6,520 bases of DNA from an uncultured Clostridium sp. (GCA_947062645.1 CAMSQT010000069.1:1-6520); one strand, 5' to 3'; shown: positions 1-6,501, counted from the first letter of the stretch. Translations and numbers: made by a program. Notes: a model not told the origin generated them from the letters alone.

Positions 1-42
1 CTCGATCCAACACTCTTTCCCTACACGACGCTCTTCCGATCT
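1..42 (+). other. Illumina sequencing adapter (contamination), not genomic DNA
   Basis: Positions 10-42 match, base for base, the 33-base Illumina TruSeq Read 1 primer, from ACACTCTTTCCC to GCTCTTCCGATCT. Positions 2-9 (TCGATCCA) sit exactly where an 8-base i5 index lies in a dual-indexed adapter, and the C at position 1 would be the last base of the preceding P5 segment; this index reading is an inference. Genomic sequence begins at 43. The minus-strand peptidase frame stays open through the adapter and would gain an artificial tail, RSEERRVGKECWIE, which should not be annotated as protein. Confidence 0.97.
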
Positions 43-1770
43 GATAATTCCGTTTTGGTCAACAACTGCTACTTCTTTATTAGATGTTTTCCATGTTACA
101 TTTTTGTTTGTGGCATTTGCTGGATAGAAAGTTACTTCTAAATTGAATTTATCTCCTACTTCTACCTCTAAATCGGTTTCATTTAGTTCTATTTTTTCTA
201 CTTTTTGTGTGGTTGGCTTGTCGTCCCCTTCTTCCTGTTTTTCATTATAAGTTGTAAAGGCTTTGATACAAGTACTTGAGTCTTTTAAGCTGTGTGTTTC
301 TCCTGCTTGTGTTATGGATGTTTTATTTACATCGCTCCATTCTACTCCATCTTTTGAAATAAAGCATTCATTATCATTAGCTGTTGCATTGTTGTAAAAA
401 TTACTTGCATTAATGCCAGCTGTTTTATAATTACATTCAATTGGAATATAGGCTCCTTCTTGATTTGTATATTCTATTTTTATCACAAATTTCTCACCTG
501 TTAATTTAACTGGTGTTGGCAATTTTATGGTATGATATCCTGTTTCTAATGGCTCACTAACAGATGCCATTAATTCTGCTTTTTCGATATCGTCACTAGC
601 AGAATTCACATACACTTTTACTCCTGTTGTAGCATAAATATATAATCCTACTTCTTGTAAATATTCTTCTTTGTCGTCTTCTTTGGTATATTTATTAGCT
701 GCATATAAAGAAGTTCCTCCTAATGGAATTCCCATATTCATGCCTAATTCATCATGTTGATAAATTTTGTCATAGTTTTTTTTGCCATTTTCAAATTCTG
801 CAATTTGCTTAATTCCTACCATTGCTTCTTCTACACAAGCATCTTCATAAGAAATATACATATACCCAGCATCTCCCCAGTCTTCTCCATAGGAGTTTAG
901 GGCGATGTAAGCACCATCTTCACTTGGTCCTGCTCCTTCTTTATAGTTTTCAATGCTATACTCATCATTCCAACCAATAATAGTAACTACATGATTTGAA
1001 TTTTTTTTGTTATTGTAATCATTGTAATGATATGCCCCTGTTTGTGCCAAATAATTGGTATCCATATAGATATTGGCAGAAACTGCACCATAGGTTTTAA
1101 TATGTTGCTTTATTAAGTTTCTTGCTACCTTTATTTCTTCTTCTGTATACTTGTATTTATCTTCTTTTATATCTTGTTTATAATAATCAATTCCATCTTC
1201 ATCTGCATTCATTTTTTTATAGATAGTAGGAAATTCTCTAGTTTGTCTAATTCTTGCATCCACTGGTTGTTGTAACTGGCTAAGTGTTACTTCTTTAAAA
1301 ATTCCTACATCGTTTTGTTCACTATATACACTTTCAAATGGTAATTTGCTTTCTTCAACTGGTCCATTTCCACTAACGGCATAGGCAGTTGATAATCTTG
1401 GACCTGCTCCACTCCCCTTGGTTCTATTAAACATTTTAGCTGTCATATATTCTAGATGCATAGGAGAATATTCCTTCGCTCTTTTTCCTTGTTGCTTTTC
1501 TGCACTTATTTCTAGTAAACTAGAAAATGAAAAGGCCCAACAGCTTTGTGATTTTCTTTGATTTTTTACTCTTATTTCTACATCATCTCTTAAATCATAT
1601 TCACTTTCTAATTCTACTTCTTTGCTTAAAAGTTTGTTATAGGTAGAACGTTTGATAGATTGTTTTAAGGGTGCATTTATAGGATAATTTGCTGCTTGTA
1701 CTACCCCAGTTCCTAGGACTAACATCATAACAGCAAATATTAATAATATTTTATTTTGTATTTTTGGCAT
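43..1770 (-). CDS. Secreted C1A (papain-family) cysteine peptidase with lectin-like and BIG2 domains, C-terminus cut off by contig end
   Basis: 576 residues are present and the C-terminus is missing. A signal peptide is visible: a lysine-containing start (MPKIQNK), a hydrophobic core (ILLIFAVMMLVLGTGVV) and a probable cut after QA at about residue 26. The mature part opens with a short propeptide-like stretch and YDLRDD, then the papain core. The oxyanion glutamine is Q71 (NQRKSQSCW), the nucleophile C77 in SCWAFS, the histidine H260 in NHVVTIIGW and the asparagine N292 in NSYGEDWG. Residues about 331-500 resemble the lectin-like domain that often follows such peptidases (SLYAANKYT, EVGLYIYATTGVKVYV). 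After an acidic linker (KQEEGDDKP), residues about 523-576 match the first part of a BIG2 Ig-like domain (VEVGDKF, NVTWKTSNKEVAVVD). The role is probably cleavage of extracellular or host protein, with BIG2 repeats serving as a cell-surface stalk. The start at 1770 is chosen because AGGAGG (1778-1783) lies 7 bases upstream; an in-frame ATG at 1791 would place that site inside the gene. Confidence 0.93.
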
Positions 1771-1807
1771 TATTTTGCCTCCTATTTTCATGTTTTCTTT
1801 CTATTAT

Positions 1808-1836
1808 ATTTTATCATAGATTTCTTTTATTGTCCT
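1808..1836 (-). promoter_or_regulatory. Probable sigma-A promoter of the cysteine peptidase
   Basis: Read on the minus strand, AGGACA (1836-1831; four of six bases agree with TTGACA) is followed by a 17-base spacer and TAAAAT (1813-1808). A TGA just before the -10 gives an extended -10 (TGATAAAAT). Transcription would start near 1801, leaving a leader of about 30 bases that holds the AGGAGG site. A TATAAT at 1808-1803 overlaps but has no -35 at proper spacing. Confidence 0.6.
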
Positions 1837-1904
1837 TGTTGTCATGAAAATTTAATATTTTTGTCATATTTTTGAAAACTTCTACAATTCAGGGCTGACT
1901 AGAC

Positions 1905-1933
1905 TTGATTTTTTATGTAAATTATAGTAAAAT
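1905..1933 (+). promoter_or_regulatory. Probable sigma-A promoter of the 83-residue gene
   Basis: TTGATT (1905-1910), a spacer of exactly 17 bases, and TAAAAT (1928-1933) each differ from consensus by one or two bases. The expected transcription start near 1940 lies about 25 bases before the ATG at 1965. The leader contains AGGAGGT at 1951-1957. The promoter is back to back with that of the peptidase, whose -35 lies about 70 bases away. Confidence 0.7.
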
Positions 1934-1964
1934 AAAACTATCATTTGCATAGGAGGTACTTCGC

Positions 1965-2216
1965 ATGAAACACATGAAAGTTATTATTACATTTGTTAAA
2001 ATCCCTAAGTACCGCTTAAAAATAGACGAATGTGAGTGGATGCGGGGATTTGGTGACGGATATTTAGATTTTTTAAACGATGTCACAGCTAAAGAAGATT
2101 TTAGTACCGAAAAATTCAAAGCTTATAAAAGAGGTTATATGGAAGGGTATCAGCAGGCACTTTCAGAGGCAGAGGATATCCGCAGACTTCTTTCAGAAGC
2201 AAAAGAAGGAGATTGA
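1965..2216 (+). CDS. Small protein of unknown function with a duplicated RG[FY]x[DE]GY motif
   Basis: I do not recognise this 83-residue protein. It is supported as a real gene by a well-formed promoter (1905-1933), AGGAGG at 1951-1956 placed 8 bases before the ATG, and a strong terminator directly at its stop. The N-terminus (MKHMKVIITFVKIPKYRLKI) looks like a beta strand of alternating hydrophobic and basic residues. Then comes a motif present twice, RGFGDGY (residues 27-33) and RGYMEGY (56-62), 29 residues apart. Each is followed by a stretch likely to be helical (LDFLND; QQALSEAEDIRRLLSEAK). There is no signal peptide or membrane segment and only one cysteine (C23), so it is probably cytosolic. 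A second in-frame ATG at 1974 is a weaker start because it is further from the binding site. It stands alone, divergent from the peptidase and convergent with pheT, so the neighbours give no hint of its job. Confidence 0.82.
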   Translation: MKHMKVIITFVKIPKYRLKIDECEWMRGFGDGYLDFLNDVTAKEDFSTEKFKAYKRGYMEGYQQALSEAEDIRRLLSEAKEGD

Positions 2217-2234
2217 AATTCATCTCCTTCTTTT
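2201..2234. terminator. Bidirectional intrinsic terminator shared by the 83-residue gene and pheT
   Basis: A perfect 13-bp inverted repeat (2201-2213 against 2222-2234, AAAAGAAGGAGAT/ATCTCCTTCTTTT) encloses an 8-base loop. On the plus strand it runs into TTTTATTTTCTT, a good U-tract. On the minus strand it runs into TTTTGCTTCT, which is weaker. The left arm encodes the last codons of the 83-residue gene, whose TGA lies in the loop (2214-2216). The right arm overlaps the TAA of pheT (2233-2235). Confidence 0.88.
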
Positions 2235-4635
2235 ATTTTCTTAATTCTGCCCCTAAAGATCTTTCTAATTCTAAAATAATATCTTCCATAATTTTATTGA
2301 TTTCTTCGTCACCTAGCGTCTTGTTTTTATCTCTAAAAATTAATGAATAAGCAACACTTTTTTTGTTTTGTCCTAATTTTTCATTACGGTAGATATCAAA
2401 TAATTGCATATTTTCCAACAGTTTCTTTGCTTTTTTCGTGATGATTTTTTCAATTTGACCTACTTGTATTTCCTCATTTACCACCACAGCAATGTCTCTT
2501 TCTACTGCTGGGAATTTTGGCACCTCCACATATTTTTTATTGGCTTTTGCATATTTTACTAACTTTGTGATATTTACTTCAGCTAAATAAGTTCTTTTTG
2601 AAATTTCGTAATTATCTAGTACTTCTGGATGTACTTCTCCTAGTGTTGCAATTACATCCATTCCTACTTTTAAGTTAGCACATCTTCCGGGATGGTAAGA
2701 TTGGTTTTTCGTTTCTTTTTCTATGTCATAATGATTGATGTTAATTGTTTCTAATATATTTTCTAAAATTCCTTTTAATCTGTAAAAATCCACCTCTTCG
2801 CCGTACATTCCAATCGTTAGGATTTCTTCTTGCAAAGGAACTTCCCCTTTTTCTACTTCTTGGTTGATATTTTTATAGTTTCTAGATAAATCAAATAATT
2901 TTACGCTTTGGTTTTTCTTGTTGGCATTTGTAGCTAAGATTTGCATCATACTTGGCACCGTAGTTGGTCTCATTAGTTTGTATTCGTCACTCAAAGGATT
3001 TTGTATAGTAATTGCATATTTTTTAATTTCTTCACTTATGTTAGACATTTCTAAGTCTTTTTCGCTTACAAAACCATAAGTATAGATTTCAAAAAATCCA
3101 CTATTTACTAATACTTCTTTTACTTTTTTTCCAATGGTTTGTTCTTTGTTTCGAATTCCTAAAGTGGTATCTGCCTTGATTAAAGTTGTTTCTAGTTTAT
3201 CATAGCCATAAAAACGTCCAATTTCTTCTGCAATATCCGCTAAAAATTCCAAGTCCATTCTAAAATAAGGACTAATTACTTTATCATTTTCTACTTCGAT
3301 TTCCAATTTTTTTAAGATATCTACCATTTCTTGTTTGCTTAAGTTAGTTCCTAGTAAGCAATTAATTCTAGAAACATCTAATTCGATTTCATTGATTTTT
3401 TGCTTGGTTGGGTAAACATCTATTTTTCCTTCTACTGCTTCTCCTGCTTTTAATAATTCCACTAATTCTACTGCACGATTTGCTGCTCTTAATGCATTTT
3501 CAGCAGATAATCCTTTTTCAAAGCGAGAAGAACTTTCTGTTCTTAATCCTACTTTTTTAGCTGTTTTTCTTACACTTCCACCATAAAATACAGCTGATTC
3601 AAATACTACCGTTTTGGTATCTGCTTCAATTTCAGAATTTAATCCTCCCATAACACCTGCTATGGCTACTGCTTTTTTGTCATCTGCTATGACTAAATTA
3701 TTTTCATCTAATTCTCTTTCTTGTTCATCTAATGTTGTAATTTTTTCTCCATTTTTAGCACGTCTTACCGTAATATGCTTTCCTTCAATGGAATTAATAT
3801 CAAAAGCATGCATTGGTTGCCCCATTTCTAGCATAACATAGTTTGTAATATCTACGATATTGTTGATGCTTCTAATCCCACAAGATTTTAATCTTCTTAC
3901 CATCCAATCTGGTGATGGTCCAATTTTTACGTTCTTTACCATTCTTGCCACATAGCGATAGCATAAGTCTGGTGCTTGGATATCAACTTTTAATCCTTCT
4001 AAATCATTTTTGGTTTCTACTACCATTTCATCTATCTTTTTTCTTGGATTTTTAAATGGCTTGTTTAAAGAAGCTGCTGTTTCTCTTCCTAATCCTTCAA
4101 TCGAAAAGCAGTCTGGACGGTTAGAGGTAATTTCAAAATCGATAATATCTTCTTTTAAATTTAAAACCTCTACGATATCTTTTCCTAACTCTTTTTCTAA
4201 TTTTGAATCTAGTATCATAATACCATGTTCAATTTGATTTGGATAATCTGCTACTGTAAGATTTAGTTCTCCTACCGAACACATCATACCACAAGATTCT
4301 ACCCCTCTTAGCATTCCCTTTTTGATTTTCACATCACCTGGCAAGCTAGAGCCATCTTTTGCAATTGGTACAATATCTCCTTCTTTAATATTATTAGCAC
4401 CAGTTACAATTTGCACCATTTCGTTTCCTACATCTACCTTAGTAACAACTAATTTATCAGCATCTGGATGTTTTTTTATTTCTAAAATTTTTCCAACGAC
4501 TACATTTTTTATATCGTTTCCTCGTTGTTCTATTGTTTCTACTTTTGATCCTGTCATGGTTAGGATATCTCCTAATTCTACAGCATCTACATCAATGTCA
4601 CTATACTCTTTTAACCATTCTATACTTGCTTTCAT
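2233..4635 (-). CDS. pheT: Phenylalanine--tRNA ligase beta subunit
   Basis: This is the beta chain of cytosolic (alpha-beta)2 PheRS, which charges tRNA-Phe with phenylalanine using ATP; beta carries tRNA-binding and editing functions. The frame from 4635 gives 800 residues, close to the usual length of about 800. In order: an N-terminal piece (MKASIEWLKEY); an OB-fold tRNA-binding domain at about 40-152 (HPDADKL, IVTGANN, MRGVES-like KGMLRGVESCGMM); the B3/B4 editing domain at about 210-385 (GQPMHAFD 273-279, AIAGVMGG 324-331, RTESSSRFEKG 365-375); B5 at about 400-480 (DIAEEIGRFYGYDKL); a catalytic-like core at about 490-690; and the C-terminal ferredoxin-fold anticodon-binding domain at about 705-800 (PKFPAVERDIAVVV, LIFRDKNKTLGDEEI). 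The ATG at 4635 is chosen because AGGAGA (4650-4645) lies 9 bases upstream and MKASIEWLKEY is the family N-terminus. An in-frame ATG at 4719 would add 28 residues encoded by a palindromic repeat. No frameshift is seen. Confidence 0.97.
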   Translation of the reverse strand: MKASIEWLKEYSDIDVDAVELGDILTMTGSKVETIEQRGNDIKNVVVGKILEIKKHPDADKLVVTKVDVGNEMVQIVTGANNIKEGDIVPIAKDGSSLPGDVKIKKGMLRGVESCGMMCSVGELNLTVADYPNQIEHGIMILDSKLEKELGKDIVEVLNLKEDIIDFEITSNRPDCFSIEGLGRETAASLNKPFKNPRKKIDEMVVETKNDLEGLKVDIQAPDLCYRYVARMVKNVKIGPSPDWMVRRLKSCGIRSINNIVDITNYVMLEMGQPMHAFDINSIEGKHITVRRAKNGEKITTLDEQERELDENNLVIADDKKAVAIAGVMGGLNSEIEADTKTVVFESAVFYGGSVRKTAKKVGLRTESSSRFEKGLSAENALRAANRAVELVELLKAGEAVEGKIDVYPTKQKINEIELDVSRINCLLGTNLSKQEMVDILKKLEIEVENDKVISPYFRMDLEFLADIAEEIGRFYGYDKLETTLIKADTTLGIRNKEQTIGKKVKEVLVNSGFFEIYTYGFVSEKDLEMSNISEEIKKYAITIQNPLSDEYKLMRPTTVPSMMQILATNANKKNQSVKLFDLSRNYKNINQEVEKGEVPLQEEILTIGMYGEEVDFYRLKGILENILETININHYDIEKETKNQSYHPGRCANLKVGMDVIATLGEVHPEVLDNYEISKRTYLAEVNITKLVKYAKANKKYVEVPKFPAVERDIAVVVNEEIQVGQIEKIITKKAKKLLENMQLFDIYRNEKLGQNKKSVAYSLIFRDKNKTLGDEEINKIMEDIILELERSLGAELRK

Positions 4636-4654
4636 TCTTATTCTTCTCCTTTTT

Positions 4655-4716
4655 AGGGACAAGGGGACGTTCCTTAAATCCCTATTGTAGGGATTAGGGG
4701 ACACTCCTTTGTCCTT
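4655..4716. repeat. REP-like palindromic element in the gap before pheT
   Basis: A 62-base imperfect palindrome fills most of the gap between the 119-residue gene and pheT. Outer arms of 21 bases (4655-4675 and 4696-4716) pair with mismatches and G-T wobbles. They enclose a perfect 8-bp hairpin (AATCCCTA/TAGGGATT, 4677-4684 and 4688-4695) with a TTG loop. The arms carry GGGACAAGGGGACGTTCC and GGGGACACTCCTTTGTCC. From memory, these resemble GGGAC/GTCCC-cored dispersed palindromes of Firmicutes genomes, sometimes linked to REP-associated transposases; that link is inferred. No T-tract follows, so it is not an obvious terminator. It ends just before the pheT ribosome binding site and could affect mRNA stability or coupling. 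Confidence 0.72.
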
Positions 4717-4721
4717 CATTA

Positions 4722-5081
4722 TTATCTTGCATTTTCTTCTTGTTCAAATGTTTTATAATGTTTTGGTTTTACGTTTTCTCTCCAATTACCATACCTTGGT
4801 TGTTGTCTATCCATTCTACTTTTTATTGCTACTTTGTTATCAATTCCTTGTAACTTTCCACCTTGGGTTATATTTTTCCTAAAGTTTTCTTTTTGTATTT
4901 TTGTTGATAGCAGTTGTTCTTCTTGTTTTTTTGGAATTGGTTGAACATAATACATCGTTTTTCCTTTTATTTGTATTGGTTCTATGCTATAATCTTTATA
5001 ATTATATTTTTTAGTTTCTTCAAATGTGATTGGGTTTTTAAGTGTTCCTTTCTTCCCAAATAATTCTTTTAATAATCCCAT
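4722..5081 (-). CDS. Basic 119-residue protein of unknown function, inserted between pheS and pheT
   Basis: I do not recognise this protein. It starts at 5081 with AGGAGA (5095-5090) 8 bases upstream and ends with TAA at 4722-4724. It is lysine-rich and basic, has no cysteine, no signal peptide and no membrane span. The N-terminus (MGLLKELFGKKG) could form a short amphipathic helix. A middle section (YNYKDYSIEPIQIKGKTMYYVQPIP, residues about 26-50) looks like two or three beta strands. The C-terminal half is polar and probably disordered or RNA-binding-like (KSRMDRQQPRYGNWRENVKP). It lies 81 bases after the corrected pheS stop and 86 bases before pheT, in the same orientation, so it is probably co-transcribed under the T-box. 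Because pheS and pheT are usually adjacent, it may be an insertion; both gaps contain palindromes. A role in PheRS function is possible but nothing in the sequence shows it. Confidence 0.78.
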   Translation of the reverse strand: MGLLKELFGKKGTLKNPITFEETKKYNYKDYSIEPIQIKGKTMYYVQPIPKKQEEQLLSTKIQKENFRKNITQGGKLQGIDNKVAIKSRMDRQQPRYGNWRENVKPKHYKTFEQEENAR

Positions 5082-5129
5082 ATTTCAACTCTCCTAATTA
5101 ACTAAATTTTTAATTAATTTTTAACTAAC

Positions 5130-5160
5130 GATGTTTTTTGACACCGTCCCAAAAAACATC
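5130..5160. repeat. Perfect inverted repeat between pheS and the 119-residue gene
   Basis: An 11-bp perfect stem (GATGTTTTTTG at 5130-5140, CAAAAAACATC at 5150-5160) encloses a 9-base loop, ACACCGTCC. A second pairing, GAC (5140-5142) with GTC (5146-5148), is also possible. It begins two bases past the corrected pheS stop (5163-5165). On the transcribed strand no run of T follows, so simple termination is not well supported. The GACACCGTCCC core resembles dispersed palindromes of Clostridia that I recall, and shares the GGGAC/GTCCC theme with the element at 4655-4716. It may protect the 3' end of pheS mRNA or be a repeat insertion. Confidence 0.65.
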
Positions 5161-5162
5161 AT

Positions 5163-6184
5163 TTAAAATTGTTTTAAGAATCTGACATCGTTTTCAAATA
5201 GTAATCTCATGTCTTCTATCCCAAATTTTGCCATGGCAATTCTTTCTACACCAAATCCGGAAGGCAAAGCCAGAATATTCTTCTGGGTCTATTCCACAAT
5301 ATTTTAGCACGTTTGGATGTATCATTCCGGCATCCTAATAGTTCTATCCAACCTTCTCCTTTACAGACTTTGCAACCTTTTCCGCCACAGACAAAGCAAG
5401 ATACATCCGCTTCTGCACTTGGTTCGGTAAATGGAAAGTGGTGCGGTCTAAATCTAATTTTTGTGTTTTCGCCTAGACATTTTTTAGCAAACATTTCTAG
5501 AGTTCCTTTTAGGTCTGTCATGGCTATATTTTTATCTACTACTAATCCTTCTATTTGATGGAATACTGGTGAATGAGTTGCATCTACACTATCTGAACGG
5601 TATACCGCTCCTGGACAAATGATTTTGATAGGTGGCTTTTGATTTTCCATGACTCTCGCTTGTACTGGTGAAGTTTGGCTTCTTAATAAAATGTCATCTG
5701 TTATGTAAAAAGTATCTTGTACATCTCTTGCTGGATGGTCTGGTGGTGTGTTTAGTTTGTCAAAGTTATAGATTGCTTTTTCTACTTCTGGCCCATCTGC
5801 TATTTGGTATCCCATTCCTAAAAAGATTTCTTCTACTTCTTCAATAATTTGCGTGATTGGATGTAAGGCTCCTAGTATTACTTTTTTACTTGGCTCGGTT
5901 ACATCGATGTTTTCTGTTTGTAATTTTTTTTCTAATTCTTGTTTTTTGAATTCTTTTTCTTTTTGTTTGATTAAAGCTTCTAATTCATCTCTTACTTCAT
6001 TTACTAAACTACCAATTACTGGTCTTTCTTCTGGTGATACGGTTCCCATTCCTCTTAAGACAATGGTTAGTTCTCCTTTTTTTCCTAAGTATTTTACTTT
6101 TAATTCACTTAACTGTTTTTCTTCTTGACAATTCTTTATTTCTTGGATTGAGTTTTCTTTGATTTTGGCAATTTGTTCTTTCAT
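5163..6184 (-). CDS. pheS: Phenylalanine--tRNA ligase alpha subunit, interrupted by two one-base insertions
   Basis: This is the catalytic alpha chain of PheRS. As given, the frame from 6184 ends at 5246 after 312 residues; the last 27 do not fit the family. Removing one base at 5329/5330 and one at 5259/5260 restores 339 residues ending RFLKQF with TAA at 5163-5165, the normal family length. Visible parts are an N-terminal coiled coil for tRNA (about 1-90), the catalytic start (LGALHPI 104-110), GYQIADGPEVE (125-135), FDKLNTPPDHPARDVQDTFY (141-160), LLRSQTSPVQ (166-175), motif 2 (YRSDSVDATHSPVFHQIEGL 195-214), FRPHHFPFTEPSAEADV (245-261) and a Cys cluster (CFVCGGKGCKVCKGEGW). Restored motif 3 is FGFGVERIAM (308-317), which binds ATP and is lost in the sequence as given. 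The start at 6184 follows AGGAAG (6198-6193) by 8 bases; an in-frame ATG at 6214 lies at the T-box terminator's U-tract. First gene of the operon with pheT. Confidence 0.93.
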
Positions 6185-6215
6185 AGTATCTGCTTCCTTC
6201 CTTTCTATTTCCATC

Positions 6216-6256
6216 TAAAAAGCCACTTCGTCCCTACTTTTTAGGACGAAATGGCT
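6216..6256 (-). terminator. Intrinsic terminator of the T-box leader
   Basis: On the minus strand, AGCCATTTCGTCC (6256-6244) pairs with GGACGAAGTGGCT (6233-6221) over 13 bp, with one U-G wobble and a 10-base loop, followed by TTTTTA. The 5' arm lies just after the T-box sequence, so it can instead pair within the antiterminator; this is the regulatory switch. Confidence 0.92.
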
Positions 6257-6495
6257 ATATTTTCCGTGGTACCACCTAAGTTTATTAGCTTATTTTAAAG
6301 CTAACCTCGTTTCGTTTTAACGGTTCTTAACCGCTTTTTCCTACTTTTGTTTTCTTTTTCAGAAAAAGACCTAAAAAGTGAATTTTCAATATACTGATAT
6401 CAGATGGCCTTCAGCCTTAGACCATCTTCTCTATTGTCATATTTAGTAATATATCTACTTTGCTTTTTAATTGGTTTTGCTTTTTTACATCACTA
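6216..6495 (-). promoter_or_regulatory. T-box riboswitch (tRNA-Phe sensing) upstream of pheS
   Basis: The leader before pheS has the parts of a T-box in order on the minus strand. Stem I closes by UAAAAAG with CUUUUUA and includes a distal hairpin with AGAUGG/CCAUCU arms. Its specifier loop shows UUC, a Phe codon, at 6382-6380, followed by A as is usual. Smaller hairpins follow (CUUUUU/AAAAAG; CGGUU/AACCG; UUAGCUU/AAGCUAA). The T-box sequence AGGTGGTACCACGG is at 6277-6264. Its UGGU can pair with the ACCA end of uncharged tRNA-Phe. An intrinsic terminator closes the leader. Uncharged tRNA-Phe should favour the antiterminator and so raise pheS and pheT expression; charged tRNA should allow termination. 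The 5' end, about 6495, is estimated from the -10. Confidence 0.94.
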
Positions 6496-6501
6496 ATGAA
6501 T

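Noticed and set aside
1771..1791. Peptidase start at the in-frame ATG at 1791
   Set aside because: It would place the AGGAGG site inside the coding sequence; the ATG at 1770 has ideal spacing of 7 bases.
1922..2119. Minus-strand 65-residue open frame opposite the 83-residue gene
   Set aside because: It is antisense to a gene with promoter, ribosome binding site and terminator, and has no convincing binding site of its own.
3614..4690. Plus-strand open frames opposite pheT (3614-3841, 4010-4237, 4322-4690)
   Set aside because: They are antisense to conserved pheT codons, rich in Ser, Ile and Phe as expected from mirror frames, and lack ribosome binding sites.
4636..4719. pheT start at the ATG at 4719
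   Set aside because: The extra 28 residues come from a palindromic repeat, are unlike any PheT N-terminus that I know, and a good ribosome binding site serves 4635 instead.
4655..5160. The 119-residue gene and its two flanking palindromes as a complete mobile element
   Set aside because: The two palindromes are not copies of each other, no target duplication is visible and there is no transposase, so a mobile cassette cannot be claimed from this window.
5246..5340. Programmed frameshifting in pheS
   Set aside because: Two separate shifts would be needed, there is no slippery heptamer or supporting structure, and the family has no such mechanism. Insertion errors explain the data more simply.
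5313..6128. Plus-strand open frames opposite pheS (5313-5558, 5853-6128)
   Set aside because: Mirror frames of conserved pheS sequence, with no initiation signals.
6185..6214. pheS start at the ATG at 6214
   Set aside because: It lies at the U-tract of the T-box terminator and has no ribosome binding site; AGGAAG serves the ATG at 6184.
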